Shown here: positions 1 to 12,100 of the stretch, piece after piece
How the letters are laid out: the number at the start of each line of letters is the position of its first letter
Numbering within the stretch: position 1 is the stretch's first letter
NCBI GenBank assembly: GCA_014898425.1
Contig: RCSZ01000008.1
Span: forward strand, 2,243,501-2,307,500
Reading direction: 5' to 3'
DNA: 64,000 bases
From: Botryotinia globosa
Lineage: Eukaryota; Ascomycota; Leotiomycetes; Helotiales; Sclerotiniaceae
Notes under the pieces: generated by a model
Database searches by the model: none
Seen by the model: the letters and a program-made list of their open reading frames with translations, nothing else
What the model was told of the DNA's origin: nothing
Made by a program: the position numbers and the translations under genes

Positions 1-1360
1 CTTGATCACTTAGCCACAGATAACCAATGATATCTATGGATGATGGATGTCTTATGGTGCCAAGCCTCGACAAAAGATTGCCTAGGAATAAATTAATCTC
101 ACAGCTTGATTGTTTCTTTTGATGACTCGGGAATGTTCAGGAAGCGTTGGTATCTCATCCGATATATCGGTTCAGGAATCCTTGCCTTATTGGTTGAAAC
201 GTTTGGAGGAAGCTAAAGGGATTGAAGTTCAATATTAACCCAGTGCCGACGCTAGCTTGAGCACCCTGTAGGATTCTTTCAATCCTGGAGATCTCATTTC
301 CTCGATGCATCTTACCGATATCAATGTTACCCTCATCTGCGAGCGGCGTTTGTTGCGTGTAATTATATCATTGAATAAACGCGGGAATCGTGTGCGCTAA
401 TGGTGTGCAAGGCATTTTTATACACAGCTAGAGCTGAGATCCGAGATAATAACAAATCTGGAATCCTGGAGATTTGAAGGAGGTATTCCTCCACGTTCCA
501 TAAAGGCTCTTATGTTGTTTGTTACAACCGGCTTCTTGCATGACTGGACTCTACTGTACTAGTGTACAGTCAAAGTATGCCTACTTGACAACTTATCAAG
601 TAGTATATCATTCCGTGATGACTTTCAGATCCGCATCACTCGATGAAATCGGATGGTTACGTGTTGAGCAATTTGCAATACTCCTGCGGTCATATAATAT
701 TTCACCCCAATCGAGCACCAAAGGCCAGTAATGTCCACCATCAAAAGAAGGATGCAGCCTCGAGGTCGAATTTAATATCGAAAGGACCCTGAGAGGGATA
801 CGCGGTAGGTGTGATATGAGTTCGTTACTCTGTCATTTACATTACAGGCTTTCCAAAAGGTAACAATTTTTCCATGAAGCTGTGGATTGTCAGCTCCAAA
901 TAAAGGCCGCCGCTTCCTTCATGGTCTTTGAAACAGGGCGATTACATATGGTGATATATGGTGGTGTTCATTTTCCATTTCGAACCCACGTGAATGGATC
1001 GGGAGGAGATTTTTTTTTACTTCGCCGCATTCTCTCGCTCCTGCTGCCTGCTTTCGGTAGCCGATACATTCGAATCTTATTAATAGGTAGCAATCCAACT
1101 TCTCGTTCGATTTTCCGATTCCCTTCTCACTCGTACTGATACTTTCCGGATGAAGCCTACAAGCATATTCATTTGTTGGTGGGCTCATGAATCAAGACAA
1201 CCTCAAAGTCGAACAAATTTTCTTAAGTGTGCGACATAGAGGTCGGCATTTATGTCAAATCCTCGAATCCTGAGTTCTTCGACAGCTATATATATGACTC
1301 ATATAGCATTCGCGAGTGGATAACATATGAAACCCTTTCAAAATAGTCTGCCTCCACGGC

Positions 1361-1459
1361 AGTGGTCCCCGAAGGGCCAGCGGAGCGACATTGTATTTCA
1401 TGCATGATTTTTCAATTGGTGGGGGCAAGCCCCCAAACCCCCTTTACCTCGCTGCGCTC
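1361..1459. repeat. GC-rich hairpin cluster in AT-rich surroundings
   Basis: Two compact GC-rich patches stand out. At 1364-1378 an imperfect stem closes on a CGAA loop (its complement is a TTCG loop), followed by GCGGAGCGAC. At 1421-1434 a perfect GGGGGC-AA-GCCCCC hairpin is followed by AAACCCCC and then CTCGCTGCGCTCG. The composition is sharply different from the flanks. This may be the remnant of a dispersed GC-rich repeat or a transposon end; I cannot name the family. Confidence 0.4.
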
Positions 1460-2607
1460 GAGAACTTATATACAATGGTCGGATAACTGAGTAAGTGAGA
1501 AAATGGTGATCTGTTATCCCCAAACATGTAGATCTTGGCTATTTGGTGATCATCACTGAGCTAATGATTTCAGGAAACCCGAGCAGTTTAACTCACCGAT
1601 ATCCAAACCGAATACGGGCACCGAGAACAAGCTATGTGTCAAATGTCAAAGATCGCTTAGAACTGCAGCAATCATGTGTGTTTGACACTGACAGGAATAT
1701 AAAATCCGAGTTTGAGATTGATGTCACGATCTTCGGACTCCTTTCGAAATCATAAATGCCATGTATCCCATCGGACGGGGAAGGGACCAAAGTAGGGAAG
1801 TATGTATGTGCGACGTATGATATCAGCTTATATGACTCGGTGGTACTCCGGTATAGGAAGTAGAAATAACCACTGAACGAACATGAATGATCAACATGGA
1901 CAAGATTTCAGCCCCAGAGAAAAATGTCCCAAGGGCCATCATGCCATGGGATAAGAACAAGGTGGGGTAATTTCCAAGTCCTGGAGTGCTTTTACTCATA
2001 AAGTGATCCATTTCCCATAATTAGTAGTTTGCGAAGACGTGGAATGACTTTTTCCGAATTACTGTAAATAAATTTTGATTTGATTGAATGAATGAAAGAC
2101 TTTTTTTGGTGGAGTAATTTTATAGTAAGGTAGGTAGTAGGTACTGTAGTATATTATATGTAAGCCCCTTTTTCCGGTTATTCCGCGTCTATTCGTGTCA
2201 TCCATGTCATGTCAAGTTATTCAAGTTCTCGAACATATACTCTGTATAGTATATACATACTCATTATAAGTTGGCGGTAATACATACTACTGTCGGGATT
2301 TCTATCATGTGCCCATGGATTATGCAAGCTCCAAGCCAAATGTTACTCTCTTTCCATTGGAGGAAGAATTCCTCTTCTTTGGAAGAATGGTGCAGTGAAA
2401 GGGAGATTGGGAAGGAACAGGGGAGGATGGTGTAACGGAACGGAGAATGGTTGAACTTGTGAAATGCGCTTGGCCGAATATGGATATCCGGGTGCACGTT
2501 CCTCAATTGAATGGTGGGAGAGGTTTGGTGGGAGTGAAGGTGAAGGTGAAGGTGGAGGTGGAGGTAGAAAATGATAGTTTGATGATGTAGATTTGATATT
2601 GATATTA

Positions 2608-2771
2608 ATATATATATATATATATAGATATATAGATATATATATATAGATATATATATATAGATAGATATATACACATATATATACACATATATATATA
2701 CACATATACATCTACACATATACATCTACACATATACATCTACACATATACATCTACACATATACATCTAC
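2608..2771. repeat. TA-rich microsatellite plus 14-bp tandem repeat
   Basis: A (TA)n/(TATAGA)n tract grades into about five near-perfect copies of a 14-bp unit reading ACATATACATCTAC. Long Tyr/Ile-rich frames on the minus strand here are translations of the repeat and not genes. A short GGTGAAGGTGAA-type purine run lies just upstream near 2535-2565. Confidence 0.85.
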
Positions 2772-2895
2772 TGTTTCCCCTCATTGTATCTAATAGGTGA
2801 TTAATTCTTGGACCTTTTCTTCTATCATTATCATATATCATCCCATTGAATTGTTCAATATCTACATGGTATTTATTTAATAATTATTTCACGTA

Positions 2896-2925
2896 TCCCA
2901 TCCCATCCCATCCCATCCCATCCCA
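2896..2925. repeat. (TCCCA)6 pentanucleotide repeat
   Basis: Six perfect tandem copies of TCCCA lie about 400 bases before the dehydrogenase start. This is a simple-sequence tract in the promoter-distal region. Confidence 0.9.
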
Positions 2926-3188
2926 ACCTCAATCCCACCCCTCCCTCCTAAAAGAACCAACCTTGGAATAATTCCTTTTGATCTTTTGCTTGATATCCCT
3001 TCCCGACTTCATAAAGCAATTGAAATCTCTTAGTTGGATCAATAAAGCGGGCTGATCTGCATTCAATTAATATTCATTTAGCAAGTTTGGCATACCAGGC
3101 GCTTTCATCATCATACACAAACCAACCCAACACGAATTAAAATCTCCACTTGGACTTTGCCTGAGATCACAACAACTTTGCCGCTCCA

Positions 3189-3288
3189 TAACTCTCCAAC
3201 GCTCCCCAACTCTCCATTTCTCCAACCTTTCCTTCTCCATCCCTCGAAACCTCCTCTTGCTCCTCCTCTCCTCTCCAGCTCCCCACGA
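3189..3288 (+). promoter_or_regulatory. Pyrimidine-rich (CT) promoter tract
   Basis: About 100 bases are almost pure C/T (runs such as CTCCTCTTGCTCCTCCTCTC) and stop about 30 bases before the start codon at 3321. CT-rich tracts just upstream of the start are a known core-promoter feature of well expressed filamentous-fungal genes. The regulatory role here is inferred from position and composition. Confidence 0.5.
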
Positions 3289-3320
3289 AAATTCCCATCC
3301 GCATATTTCATTAATTGATA

Positions 3321-5527
3321 ATGGCGTTCCGTCAACGCCTCGCAAAACCTTTATTATATACCATTGGAGCTACATCAGTAGGTGGTGGCGTCCTCTACTA
3401 CACATACCGACCACGAAACATCCCCGGTTCAGATTCCGCAGTCGTTCCACCGTTCGGCGCAGATGGTCATTTCATCCCTCCTAGATTCCCCAAGATCAAG
3501 AGCAGATTGGAACAAATTGCAGATTTGAAGAGAAGTGGAGGATCTCAAGGTTCCATAAGTGTGCCGCAGAACGAAGACGATGTATATGATTTGTTGGTCA
3601 TAGGAGCCGGAGCCACAGGTGCAGGCGTCGCACTCGATGCGGCAACTCGCGGATTGAAAGTGGCAGTGGTCGAAAGAGATGATTTCAGCAGTGGCACAAG
3701 TTCCAAGAGTACAAAATTGGTGCATGGAGGTGTGCGATATTTGGAAAAGGCAGTGTGGGAATTGGACTACAATCAATATGCGTTGGTGAAGGAGGCATTG
3801 AGGGAACGAAAATACTTTTTGGATACAGCACCACATTTGTCGAGTTGGTTACCGATTATGTTGCCTTTGGATAAGTGGTGGAAAGCACCTTATTATTGGG
3901 CAGGTACCAAGGCGTATGATTTCTTGGCTGGGAGTGAGGGTATCGAAACGAGTTACTTTTTAACGAGGAGCAAGGCTCTCGATGCTTTCCCCATGTTGAA
4001 GAAGGATAATTTGGTCGGAGCTCTGGTTTATTACGATGGTGCCCATAACGACTCGAGAATGAATGTCTCATTGGCTATGACTGCCGCGTTGTATGGAGGT
4101 ACCGTGGTAAATCATCTCGAAGTCACCGGATTGGAAAAGGATGCCAATGGAAAACTTTGCGGTGCAACCGTCAGAGATTTGATAGATGAGAAGGATGGAA
4201 AAACATCAAAAGAGTTCAAGATCAGAGCAAAGGGTGTTGTGAACGCAACAGGTCCTTTCTGCGATTCAATCAGAAAGATGGATGATGAAGCGGTTAAGGA
4301 AATTGTAGCACCAAGTTCGGGTGTTCACGTTATTCTGCCCGGTTATTACAGTCCTCAAAAGATGGGTCTTATTGATCCTAAAACTTCAGATGGCAGAGTT
4401 ATTTTCTTCCTTCCATGGCAAGGAAATACCATCGCTGGTACAACAGATTCTCCTACTAAAATCTCGTATAACCCAGTTGCATCAGAAGAGGAAATCGACT
4501 GGATTCTTTCGGAAATTCGAAGATACCTTGCTCCAGATATCAATGTTAGAAGAGGTGATGTTCTAGCTGCTTGGTCAGGCATTCGTCCTTTGGTAAAGGA
4601 TCCAAATGCGAAAAACACAGAATCCCTTGTTAGAAACCATCTCATCAATATCTCACCATCAGGTCTCTTGACTTGTGCAGGTGGTAAGTGGACAACTTAT
4701 CGTCAAATGGCAGAAGAATGTGTGGATGAAGCCATTTCGGAATTCGGACTTAAGACTAAGCCAGTAAGAGATGCACCAGATGTTTCCGGAACTCAACTTC
4801 ATGATGATGGTGCTCATCTCAATGGTACTTGTCAAACTCATCAAGTTAAATTGGTTGGTGCACATGGATTTTCGAAAACTCTCTTCATCAACCTTATCCA
4901 ACATTTCGGATTAGAAACAGATGTTGCCAAGCATTTGACTGAGAATTATGGTGATAGAGCTTGGACTGTCGCATCGCTTTCTTCACCTACCGAACAACGT
5001 TTCCCAGTCAGAGGTGAAAAGATTTCCCCACTTTATCCATTTGTAGATGGTGAGGTTAGATATGCTGTTAGACATGAATATGCTCAAACGGCAGTTGATG
5101 TACTTGCAAGAAGAACTAGATTGGCATTTTTGAATGCACAGGCTGCTTTGGAGGCGGCACCAAAGGTTATTGATATCATGGCTGGAGAACTTGGATGGAG
5201 TAATAAGAGAAAGGAGGTTGAGTGGACTGATAGTAAGTTTTTCACCGTGAACCCCAATTTTTGCCATTCTGTCTTCTCCCAATCATCAGAAACCAATCAA
5301 CACTCACTAACAATACAATAGCTGTTAAATTCCTCGAATCAATGGGTCTTCCTAAATCTAAACTCACAGCTACGAGAAAACAGGTTGAATCGGGGAAGTT
5401 GGAATTCAAGGATTCGGTGGAATATAAGATGTATAGTAGACATGATCAACCAGGGGACGAACTGGATACCGATCTTAAATTTGGAGGAAAGGGAGGTTTG
5501 AAGAGTGGTGCTGCCGCGGAGAAGTGA
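3321..5527 (+). CDS. GUT2: Mitochondrial FAD-dependent glycerol-3-phosphate dehydrogenase
   Basis: Oxidises sn-glycerol 3-phosphate to dihydroxyacetone phosphate at the inner mitochondrial membrane, passing electrons to ubiquinone; part of glycerol use and the G3P shuttle. Exons 3321-5232 and 5322-5527, with an 89-bp intron (GTAAGT, CTAAC branch, AATAG), give 705 residues, a normal size for fungal Gut2. The N-terminus is basic then hydrophobic, fitting mitochondrial import. The FAD dinucleotide motif GAGATG is at residues 95-100, followed by the family segments SSGTSSKSTKLVHGGVRYLE and WSGIRPLV. Splicing restores DTVKFLESMG across the junction. I chose the ATG at 3321 because it lies directly behind the CT-rich leader; no earlier ATG is in frame. 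No lesion is visible. Confidence is high from the uninterrupted family match. Confidence 0.96.
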
Positions 5528-5636
5528 GTGGTGTTCATCGAGGTCGATGTGATAATATGATATATGGATAGAGTAGAGTAGTGAGAGGAGAGTGGGTGAG
5601 AGGATTGTGGAATTCGGAGAATTGATATCAATTGGC

Positions 5637-5664
5637 GTATGTATGTATGTATGTATGTATGTAT
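5637..5664. repeat. (GTAT)7 microsatellite
   Basis: Seven tandem GTAT units lie in the probable 3' flank of the dehydrogenase gene, about 110 bases past its stop codon. Confidence 0.9.
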
Positions 5665-5900
5665 GCATGGGTTTGCGATGGTGGAGTGGATTGATGGATG
5701 GATTATTGTTATAAGTCTTGCTCAGGATGCTTGATGTTGGGATATGATGGGATAGGATGGAATAGAATAGTGTGGATAGAAATAGATGGGTGTGAAAAAA
5801 TGAAAAATGGGAAGTAATGAATATATTTTTGTATTTGTGTATTTTTTTGGTTGTGATTTTGTGATTTTTAGAGGGTGAATGTTTGGGGGTTGGATGATGA

Positions 5901-5930
5901 GGTTTGAAGGTTTGAAGGTTTGAAGGTTTG
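5901..5930. repeat. (GGTTTGAA)n short minisatellite
   Basis: Between three and four copies of an 8-bp unit GGTTTGAA, directly before the much longer 7-bp repeat array. Confidence 0.85.
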
Positions 5931-5933
5931 GAG

Positions 5934-6125
5934 GTTAGATGTTAAATATTAGATGTTAGATGTTAGATGTTAGATATTAGATATTAGATATTAGATGTTA
6001 GATGTTAGATATTAGATGTTAGATGTTAGATGTTAGATGTTAGATATTAAATATTAGATATTAAATATTAGATATTAGATATTAGATGTTAGATGTTAGA
6101 TGTTAGATATTAGATATTAGATATT
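5934..6125. repeat. 7-bp minisatellite, unit TTAGATG/TTAGATA
   Basis: Roughly 27 consecutive heptamers alternate between TTAGATG and TTAGATA, with a few TTAAATA variants. The two unit types are mixed and not in blocks, suggesting slippage plus G/A transitions. The unit differs from the TTAGGG fungal telomere repeat at its last positions and in length, and I see no evidence of a chromosome end here. Confidence 0.9.
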
Positions 6126-8701
6126 AGGATAATAGGATTTTATATTAAGTGAGTAATTAATAAGTATATAGTAGTAGTGGTGATGGCGAGGGTGAAAACT
6201 TTGAGCAGATGCGGAAGAGAAAATGGAATGATGTTATGGTAAAGGGAAGAATGGGAAGGGGAAGAGGAAGAGATGGGAAGGGGAAGAGATGGGAAGGGTA
6301 GGGTAGACTCATAGTAATACTTTTAATAACAATGAAATTTATAACCCTCATGTAAAATTGGTTTTGTATTGTTTCTATTCTTGTTAGTATTAGCATTCTC
6401 ATATCTAGGGCTACCCTTATTGTTGTAATTGCCATTACCATTATTCTTCATGCTCATAATCTAGCACATCTTATTTTTGGCAATGATAAATGATGTTATA
6501 TACTTGGATGTGTAGAAGATCTATATCGTATTAGCATTGTTCGTTTTCTTTTTTTGTAGGTAGCTAATGTCAGATATTCAGATATGATAGATGTTTTAGG
6601 TGTGAGATCTCATTTCTTTTATATGAATGTTTTAAATTGGACGGTGGAGGTTGCAGAATCTGAAAGAAAGAAGATGGGTGGGATTCTGGGGGAGGGGGCA
6701 AGGATGGAGGCTTGAATTATTAGTGTTTAGGGATATGGGGATATTTGATAGGAGGAGTGATTTGTGTTTTATGATGTAATTATTTTTTCTGTTTTGGAGA
6801 AAGGGGGAGGGGGAAAGCTGATATTGTGATGAGTGGAGTAGATTGGGGATAGAGAGTAAGATAGGAAAGGATTGATGAATAGGAAATAGTTAAGAGGAAG
6901 ATGTACAATAGAACAAGAGTGGAAATTAAGCGAGAGGTGTATATAAATCAAGCTAACATTGAGGATAGAGGTTCTGTATGGATATTAAATATAATCTCAT
7001 TTTCCTTAGAAGGAATGGATTACTTTTGGAAAGAGGTGTATGTGAGTTTGTGGGTTGGTTTTGGGAGGGGGATGGGGAAATGGGTAGCGGGTTGGAGAGG
7101 AAGGGGATGACTGTGATGATAATGATAAGGGACAGAATGAAAGTGGAGAATTACGAGTGATAATAATAAAGCGAATAGGTGGTCATAGTATTGACCACGG
7201 TGAAGACTTGATTTCGTTGTCTCTTTTCATCTTGTTACACTACCATTCATTTTAATGCAGAATCTCAAGAAAGATAGACAGATGAATACATTATCCTCTA
7301 ATATCTGCTCTTGCTTCCGCATCATCTTTATTATGTATCAGATATCAGATACTGCAGCGCTCTCGTTCAAAGCCACCTGATGTCTTCCCACAATGCTACA
7401 TCGAGAATTGATGTTGTAAAGAATTGTGAGGAGGAGGTGGTTTATATAGTGAACTGATGCGGAGAAACGAATTTTGGAGGGGAGAATAGGACTATGTTGG
7501 TTGCAGGGGATGTTAATGAATGTTGGAAGTTTAATGGAATTATCAGATGGGGAGTGAATTCTTTTGAGAAAGGAGGGGTTGAGGAAAGGGGCATCGAGAT
7601 AAGGGTACATAAGAGAGAGGTGCTGTGTGTTTTCTGTTCTGTATGGACTGAAAAGACAACGATGCTAGGAGTTAGTAGGGACTTGTTATTCCCTTCTTTG
7701 TGTGTTAGATGTGCGTCTTTGAATCAGGAGATTTGTGATCGCACCAAAAGGAGATGGAGTGAGAGAGAAGGAAGAATGAGAGAAAGGAGGAGTTTCAGAT
7801 AATAATCACAGTGAGAATTAGAATTGCAATGATGGTAAGAAATCCAATTTGGCAATAAAATTTGGGATTGCTCGAATAATGTAATTGATAGTAATCACAA
7901 ATCAACGATAACAACATACACTTCACATTCACGACTACAAGTCCATTCTCAAGCTAGCAGAAAGCAAAATCTTCAGAAGTAAAACGCTTAATTCGGCAGC
8001 TTGATGAGTATGAATCACACCCATGAAGGAGCGAATGAGTTTATATTGATTTTTGTTTGAAACTTGAGGTGGGGATTGAGGGGATTTATATATCTTTGTA
8101 TCAATACAAAGTGGTTGATTGTTAGGTAATCTAGGAATAGTGAAGAGGGGTTTGATTCATATGGGAGGATGGGAGGATGGGAGGATGAGATAGATTCACT
8201 GAGCTGGGAGTTAAGGATGGGTTTGAAATGCTCTGGAAAAGGGGTGGAGGAGGAAGATATAAAAGTAATGGAGATGAGTTAGTATTGAGGAATAGAAGAA
8301 CGAAATGCTGTAGAATCAGTCAAGGAAGTCCATTTTAGTTCATGAGAGCTGCAAATTTTAAGCTTTTTGGTGATATTCTGTATAGGAACTTTGACTCTTT
8401 GCGGGCTGGGAATCAGGAAATGATTAATTCACGCTGATGGTATTTGAAGATAATAATGAAATCTTGGTTGTTTGAGTTGATAGCGGGGATTTGGATACGT
8501 AAATGAATAAGATGTGATAACAGTAAAGATATATGATTCAATATCCCGGCAATAATCCATATAATTCCTGCGCCATTACCTTTTTAAAGGAGTAGATTTG
8601 GATATTCTGAAAGCTTGTAAAGAGGCATTCCATAATATACAAGGCTAGCATGACGAAATTGGGCCCTTAGTCTGACCAGAATTTGTTTGAATCGTGGTTA
8701 A

Positions 8702-9190
8702 GGGCCCGTTTGGCTCGAGGCTCGCGTAAATAATATAATATTTAAAAAATGTATGTAAATTTCTTTGTACTTTGTAATTCAAAATGTATATTTTGAAATT
8801 ATTTTATTTGAATCAATTCATAAATAGAAAAGAAGTATATACTTTCATTTACATTTTTGAATATATTACTAAAATAAAAAGTAAATCAATTTATTATAAA
8901 ATAAGCCTTATATATATATAACTTCCTCTCCCTTTATTACTTTCTATATTGCTTTCTATATTCAATATATATCTTCAATATATAAACTATAATTTATCAT
9001 ATAATACCTACTATATAATAATCTCGCTATCACTCTCAATACTATTCTCAATCTTGATTTTATTCAAAAATGATATTTTATATAATACAAGCCAAACCAT
9101 TGATAAATTCACCTTTTTTCTCATATATTGCAAAAATTTATTTATGTGCACTTTGTCAATATTAATGCGAGCCTCGAGTCAAACGGGCCC
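8702..9190. mobile_element. Tourist-like MITE (PIF/Harbinger type)
   Basis: A 489-bp element is bounded by a 25-bp terminal inverted repeat starting GGGCCCGTTTGGCTCGAGG on the left and ending with its complement on the right. The arms differ at two positions, both G/A. The trinucleotide TAA directly flanks both ends (8699-8701 and 9191-9193), as a target-site duplication. A 3-bp TTA/TAA duplication with termini GGGCCNGTTTGG is the established hallmark of PIF/Harbinger elements and their Tourist MITEs. The interior is about 80 percent AT and has no transposase frame, so this copy is non-autonomous. Confidence 0.85.
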
Positions 9191-12100
9191 TAATGTTTAA
9201 TAGAATCATTAGAGAGACTTATATACCAAGTGTAAAAAGATAGAATGAATTCATAAGAAGGCGGATTCTTCATCCCAAAAAAACTCACGCGGAGAGTGAA
9301 TAGAAAGATCTGCTTGAGGTTGGATGAAGATACAGAGCTAGCGGATGGAAAAAATTTAGAGGGTTATATAAGGGACCGTTAGTATCTTGAATAATTCTGT
9401 ATAGAAATTGCGATATACATAGGAAGCGGTACAGGAAACTAGTGTTGATCAATAACTAGTAGAATATGTGAAAAATCTGAGAAGACTCCAGGGCATGTCT
9501 GGGGAGAGACAAAATGCAAAAGAATGAAGAGTGACGATTTTGATGATATAATGAGAAATGATGGAGAAAGAAAAATTGGAAAAATCGGAAACGAAAAAAC
9601 CCATAATCTTATTATATTATAGAATCAAAATGACAACAAAATATATCGCATGACTGATATTCTCTGAGTTTTGATCCAAGGGAATGAGCCAAGAAGCTCA
9701 AAGAGAAACTCTGAAAAGTTGTGTTTGGCTGAACAGACTCCGAGATGAAGACCACGAGGAGCTGTTTGTCCTTGACCTTTGGCTTCTGATAGTCGTATGG
9801 CCATTATCTCTGTAGATAATAGACGTTAATAATGAGTATTATATAGTTTGAAATTGAGAAGGTGAGGGTTGATGTTTGTAAGACATCAAATTTTCAAATT
9901 AGCGGGAGGTGTCATGCATATGAAACGTTGAGTTCAAAAGGAGATAGTGAAAAGGAGAATTAACGAGTCCCCGAAGACCCCAATCTCTGCCTGCGTCTTA
10001 TAGGCCGGTATAAAGAAGATATCTTCGTTCCAGATTGATTCTTGTTGCAAACATCGTGGCAAGAAATGTTAATGACACAGATTTGTACTCAACTCATCTG
10101 GGAGTCTGAAACTGTGGAAAATCTAGGATTTCAATGAAAGCAATACTTGACGAAAAGATTTCGGAAAATGAGAGGATGACTTTCAGAGGACGAGAAGAGA
10201 TTTGATGAATCGATAGTGACAATAAAATTCTGGGACTATTGTCGGTTTTTACATCAAAATTGTAGAAAAAACAAACTGACCGATTCTAATGCAAAACTGG
10301 GATCTGAAGTTATGTCATTGAAATCATGTTCACCGTCGGTCCAACACCCCAAGATACCAGAGCTCTTGGAGGGCTAGGTGACTCAAGTACCTTTTGAATC
10401 TTGGGGGCTATGGGATCAGGAAGGTAGACAGTCTTTATTCAAATGAGCATTGATGCATGGATTAGCACATGAGAGTAGATTCTGAAACGGTTTTGACTAG
10501 CATATGGGGTCACACACCTGTTTGACCTCAGAAAGACGAACTCATTACCAGATTTCACAAGTAGCACAATTTTCCTAATGATCCAGATTCTTAGGATATT
10601 AAAGTATCTTGATATCTCAGGGTTCATTTGTATATGATAATAGGAACTGGTTCCAAATCATGTCAGGGGGATTTCAAAATAAAAGCTAGACATGCTTTCA
10701 GTGTTCCGACGGTTCAAAAGTTTTGAATAACTTGTAGAATTAATGTCAAGGGCTGAGTGCCGAAATTGTCGAATCTAGTGCCATTAAATTGATACACTAG
10801 AACTTGGGAGTAAAGTAGTGACAGCAAGCTTGGGGCATAAATGCTGGCAGCGACAATGATACGGTGCAAAAGAATTCAAAATGAAGCGGGCTTTTAGATA
10901 TCGGTATCAGTTTCCGACACCTCGAGAAACACGACAATATCAATACGGACTAATTGAGTTTGATTTTACAGTGTTGGGTCTGAAAAGAGCGGAGGATATA
11001 TATCGGCTTGGACCTGATGGTCATGTAGATGGTGACTTGGTAGTTTAGATACGATTATATGGAGAATTTTCCAGAATTGGCTCGGAGCAAATGACAGTCC
11101 TTGACTGGTATAAGTCGAGAATGGAAATATGAATGATGAGCTTCCAAATATATTTTTCGAACCAGAAGACTATATAAATAAATTCTACTTCCCCGGTTGT
11201 GGTCTCGTGTACAGAAGTGAGATTCTGGACATAGCCGGACTGAGGAAGCTTTCAGGAGATGAGGCTTTTCTTGAGGCAGTGCTGTGAGGGACAAGTCAGA
11301 AGGTATGATTATATTGGGGAATTTAGATTCCAAGAGATAGCCTTTGAGAGCACATGAGTAGAAGTGGAATGGTGACAGTAATAATCACAACGAAATGTTT
11401 AACATGAGATGGCAACGATCAAACAGTCGGTGATTAAAATAGGAAGGTACGGCCATGTTGACTGTTTATTGTAGAATCTGGGAATAAGAGATCTTTGAAA
11501 GGTATATGTATTCTCAAAGCATCTCAACTCTAATGATAAGCTGGCAAAGCTTTCCTTTCCCCTAATCTCTACTTCGAGAGTAAATTGCTGTTTTATCGGG
11601 TAAAGTACACGCCCAATAAGCGGTTCTTATACCAGCAGTATGAGATTTTCAAAGTTCGTGAACTAATTGGAAACTTGCTATTAGTAGATTCAATATGCTT
11701 CATGAGACTATGTATACATTAGTACGAGAAGGAATAATGCCAGACAAGAAGAAAATTGAGTTTTACGAATATATGATAAGCAACTATATCTTCCGTTGAT
11801 TCTTATGCATGAAAGTTACTGCAATATTCAGTTTTGTCAAGAGGATCTTAAAGCAGGTTCTATGTAGAAGCTGAGAACTCTGTAGGATAGACAGTGTTGG
11901 AAAAGATTAAGAGAATTTTGAGTTTAGATGTGGACATTATGGAAGGGGTTGAAAACGTTGGCAACAAGTATAGTAACAACAATGTTGATATAGCAATGAA
12001 TGAGATTCAGGAGTAAAAACAAATCAAAACTTGCAATCATCACTGCCATCCATATATCATTACGGCTTTAGAGAGACAGTCAACCTCCTTTCCCCCAAAT

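Larger units (their letters stand above)
1..3188. other. Gene-free left flank
   Basis: No reading frame here shows family similarity, consistent composition or plausible splice structure on either strand. Short frames around 519-731, 919-1188 and 1823-2011 are isolated and look like chance. The stretch holds a small GC-rich hairpin cluster near 1.4 kb and simple repeats from 2.6 to 2.9 kb, listed separately. The last few hundred bases are probably the promoter region of the glycerol-3-phosphate dehydrogenase gene that follows. Confidence 0.6.

Noticed and set aside
2264..2725. Long Tyr/Ile-rich frames on the minus strand
   Set aside because: They translate the TA-rich microsatellite; composition is that of the repeat and not of a protein.
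7494..7802. 102-codon plus-strand frame in the gene desert
   Set aside because: No similarity, purine-rich composition, no promoter or splice context; length is within chance for 8 kb.
8371..9425. Short similar words (ATTCTGTATAG) at 8.37 and 9.40 kb suggesting a duplicated non-coding unit
   Set aside because: An 11-base match is expected by chance several times in 8 kb; the flanks do not align.
10343..10410. CCCCAAGAT/ATCTTGGGG inverted repeat with a 40-base loop
   Set aside because: A 9-bp stem alone does not support an RNA gene; no compensatory evidence is available.
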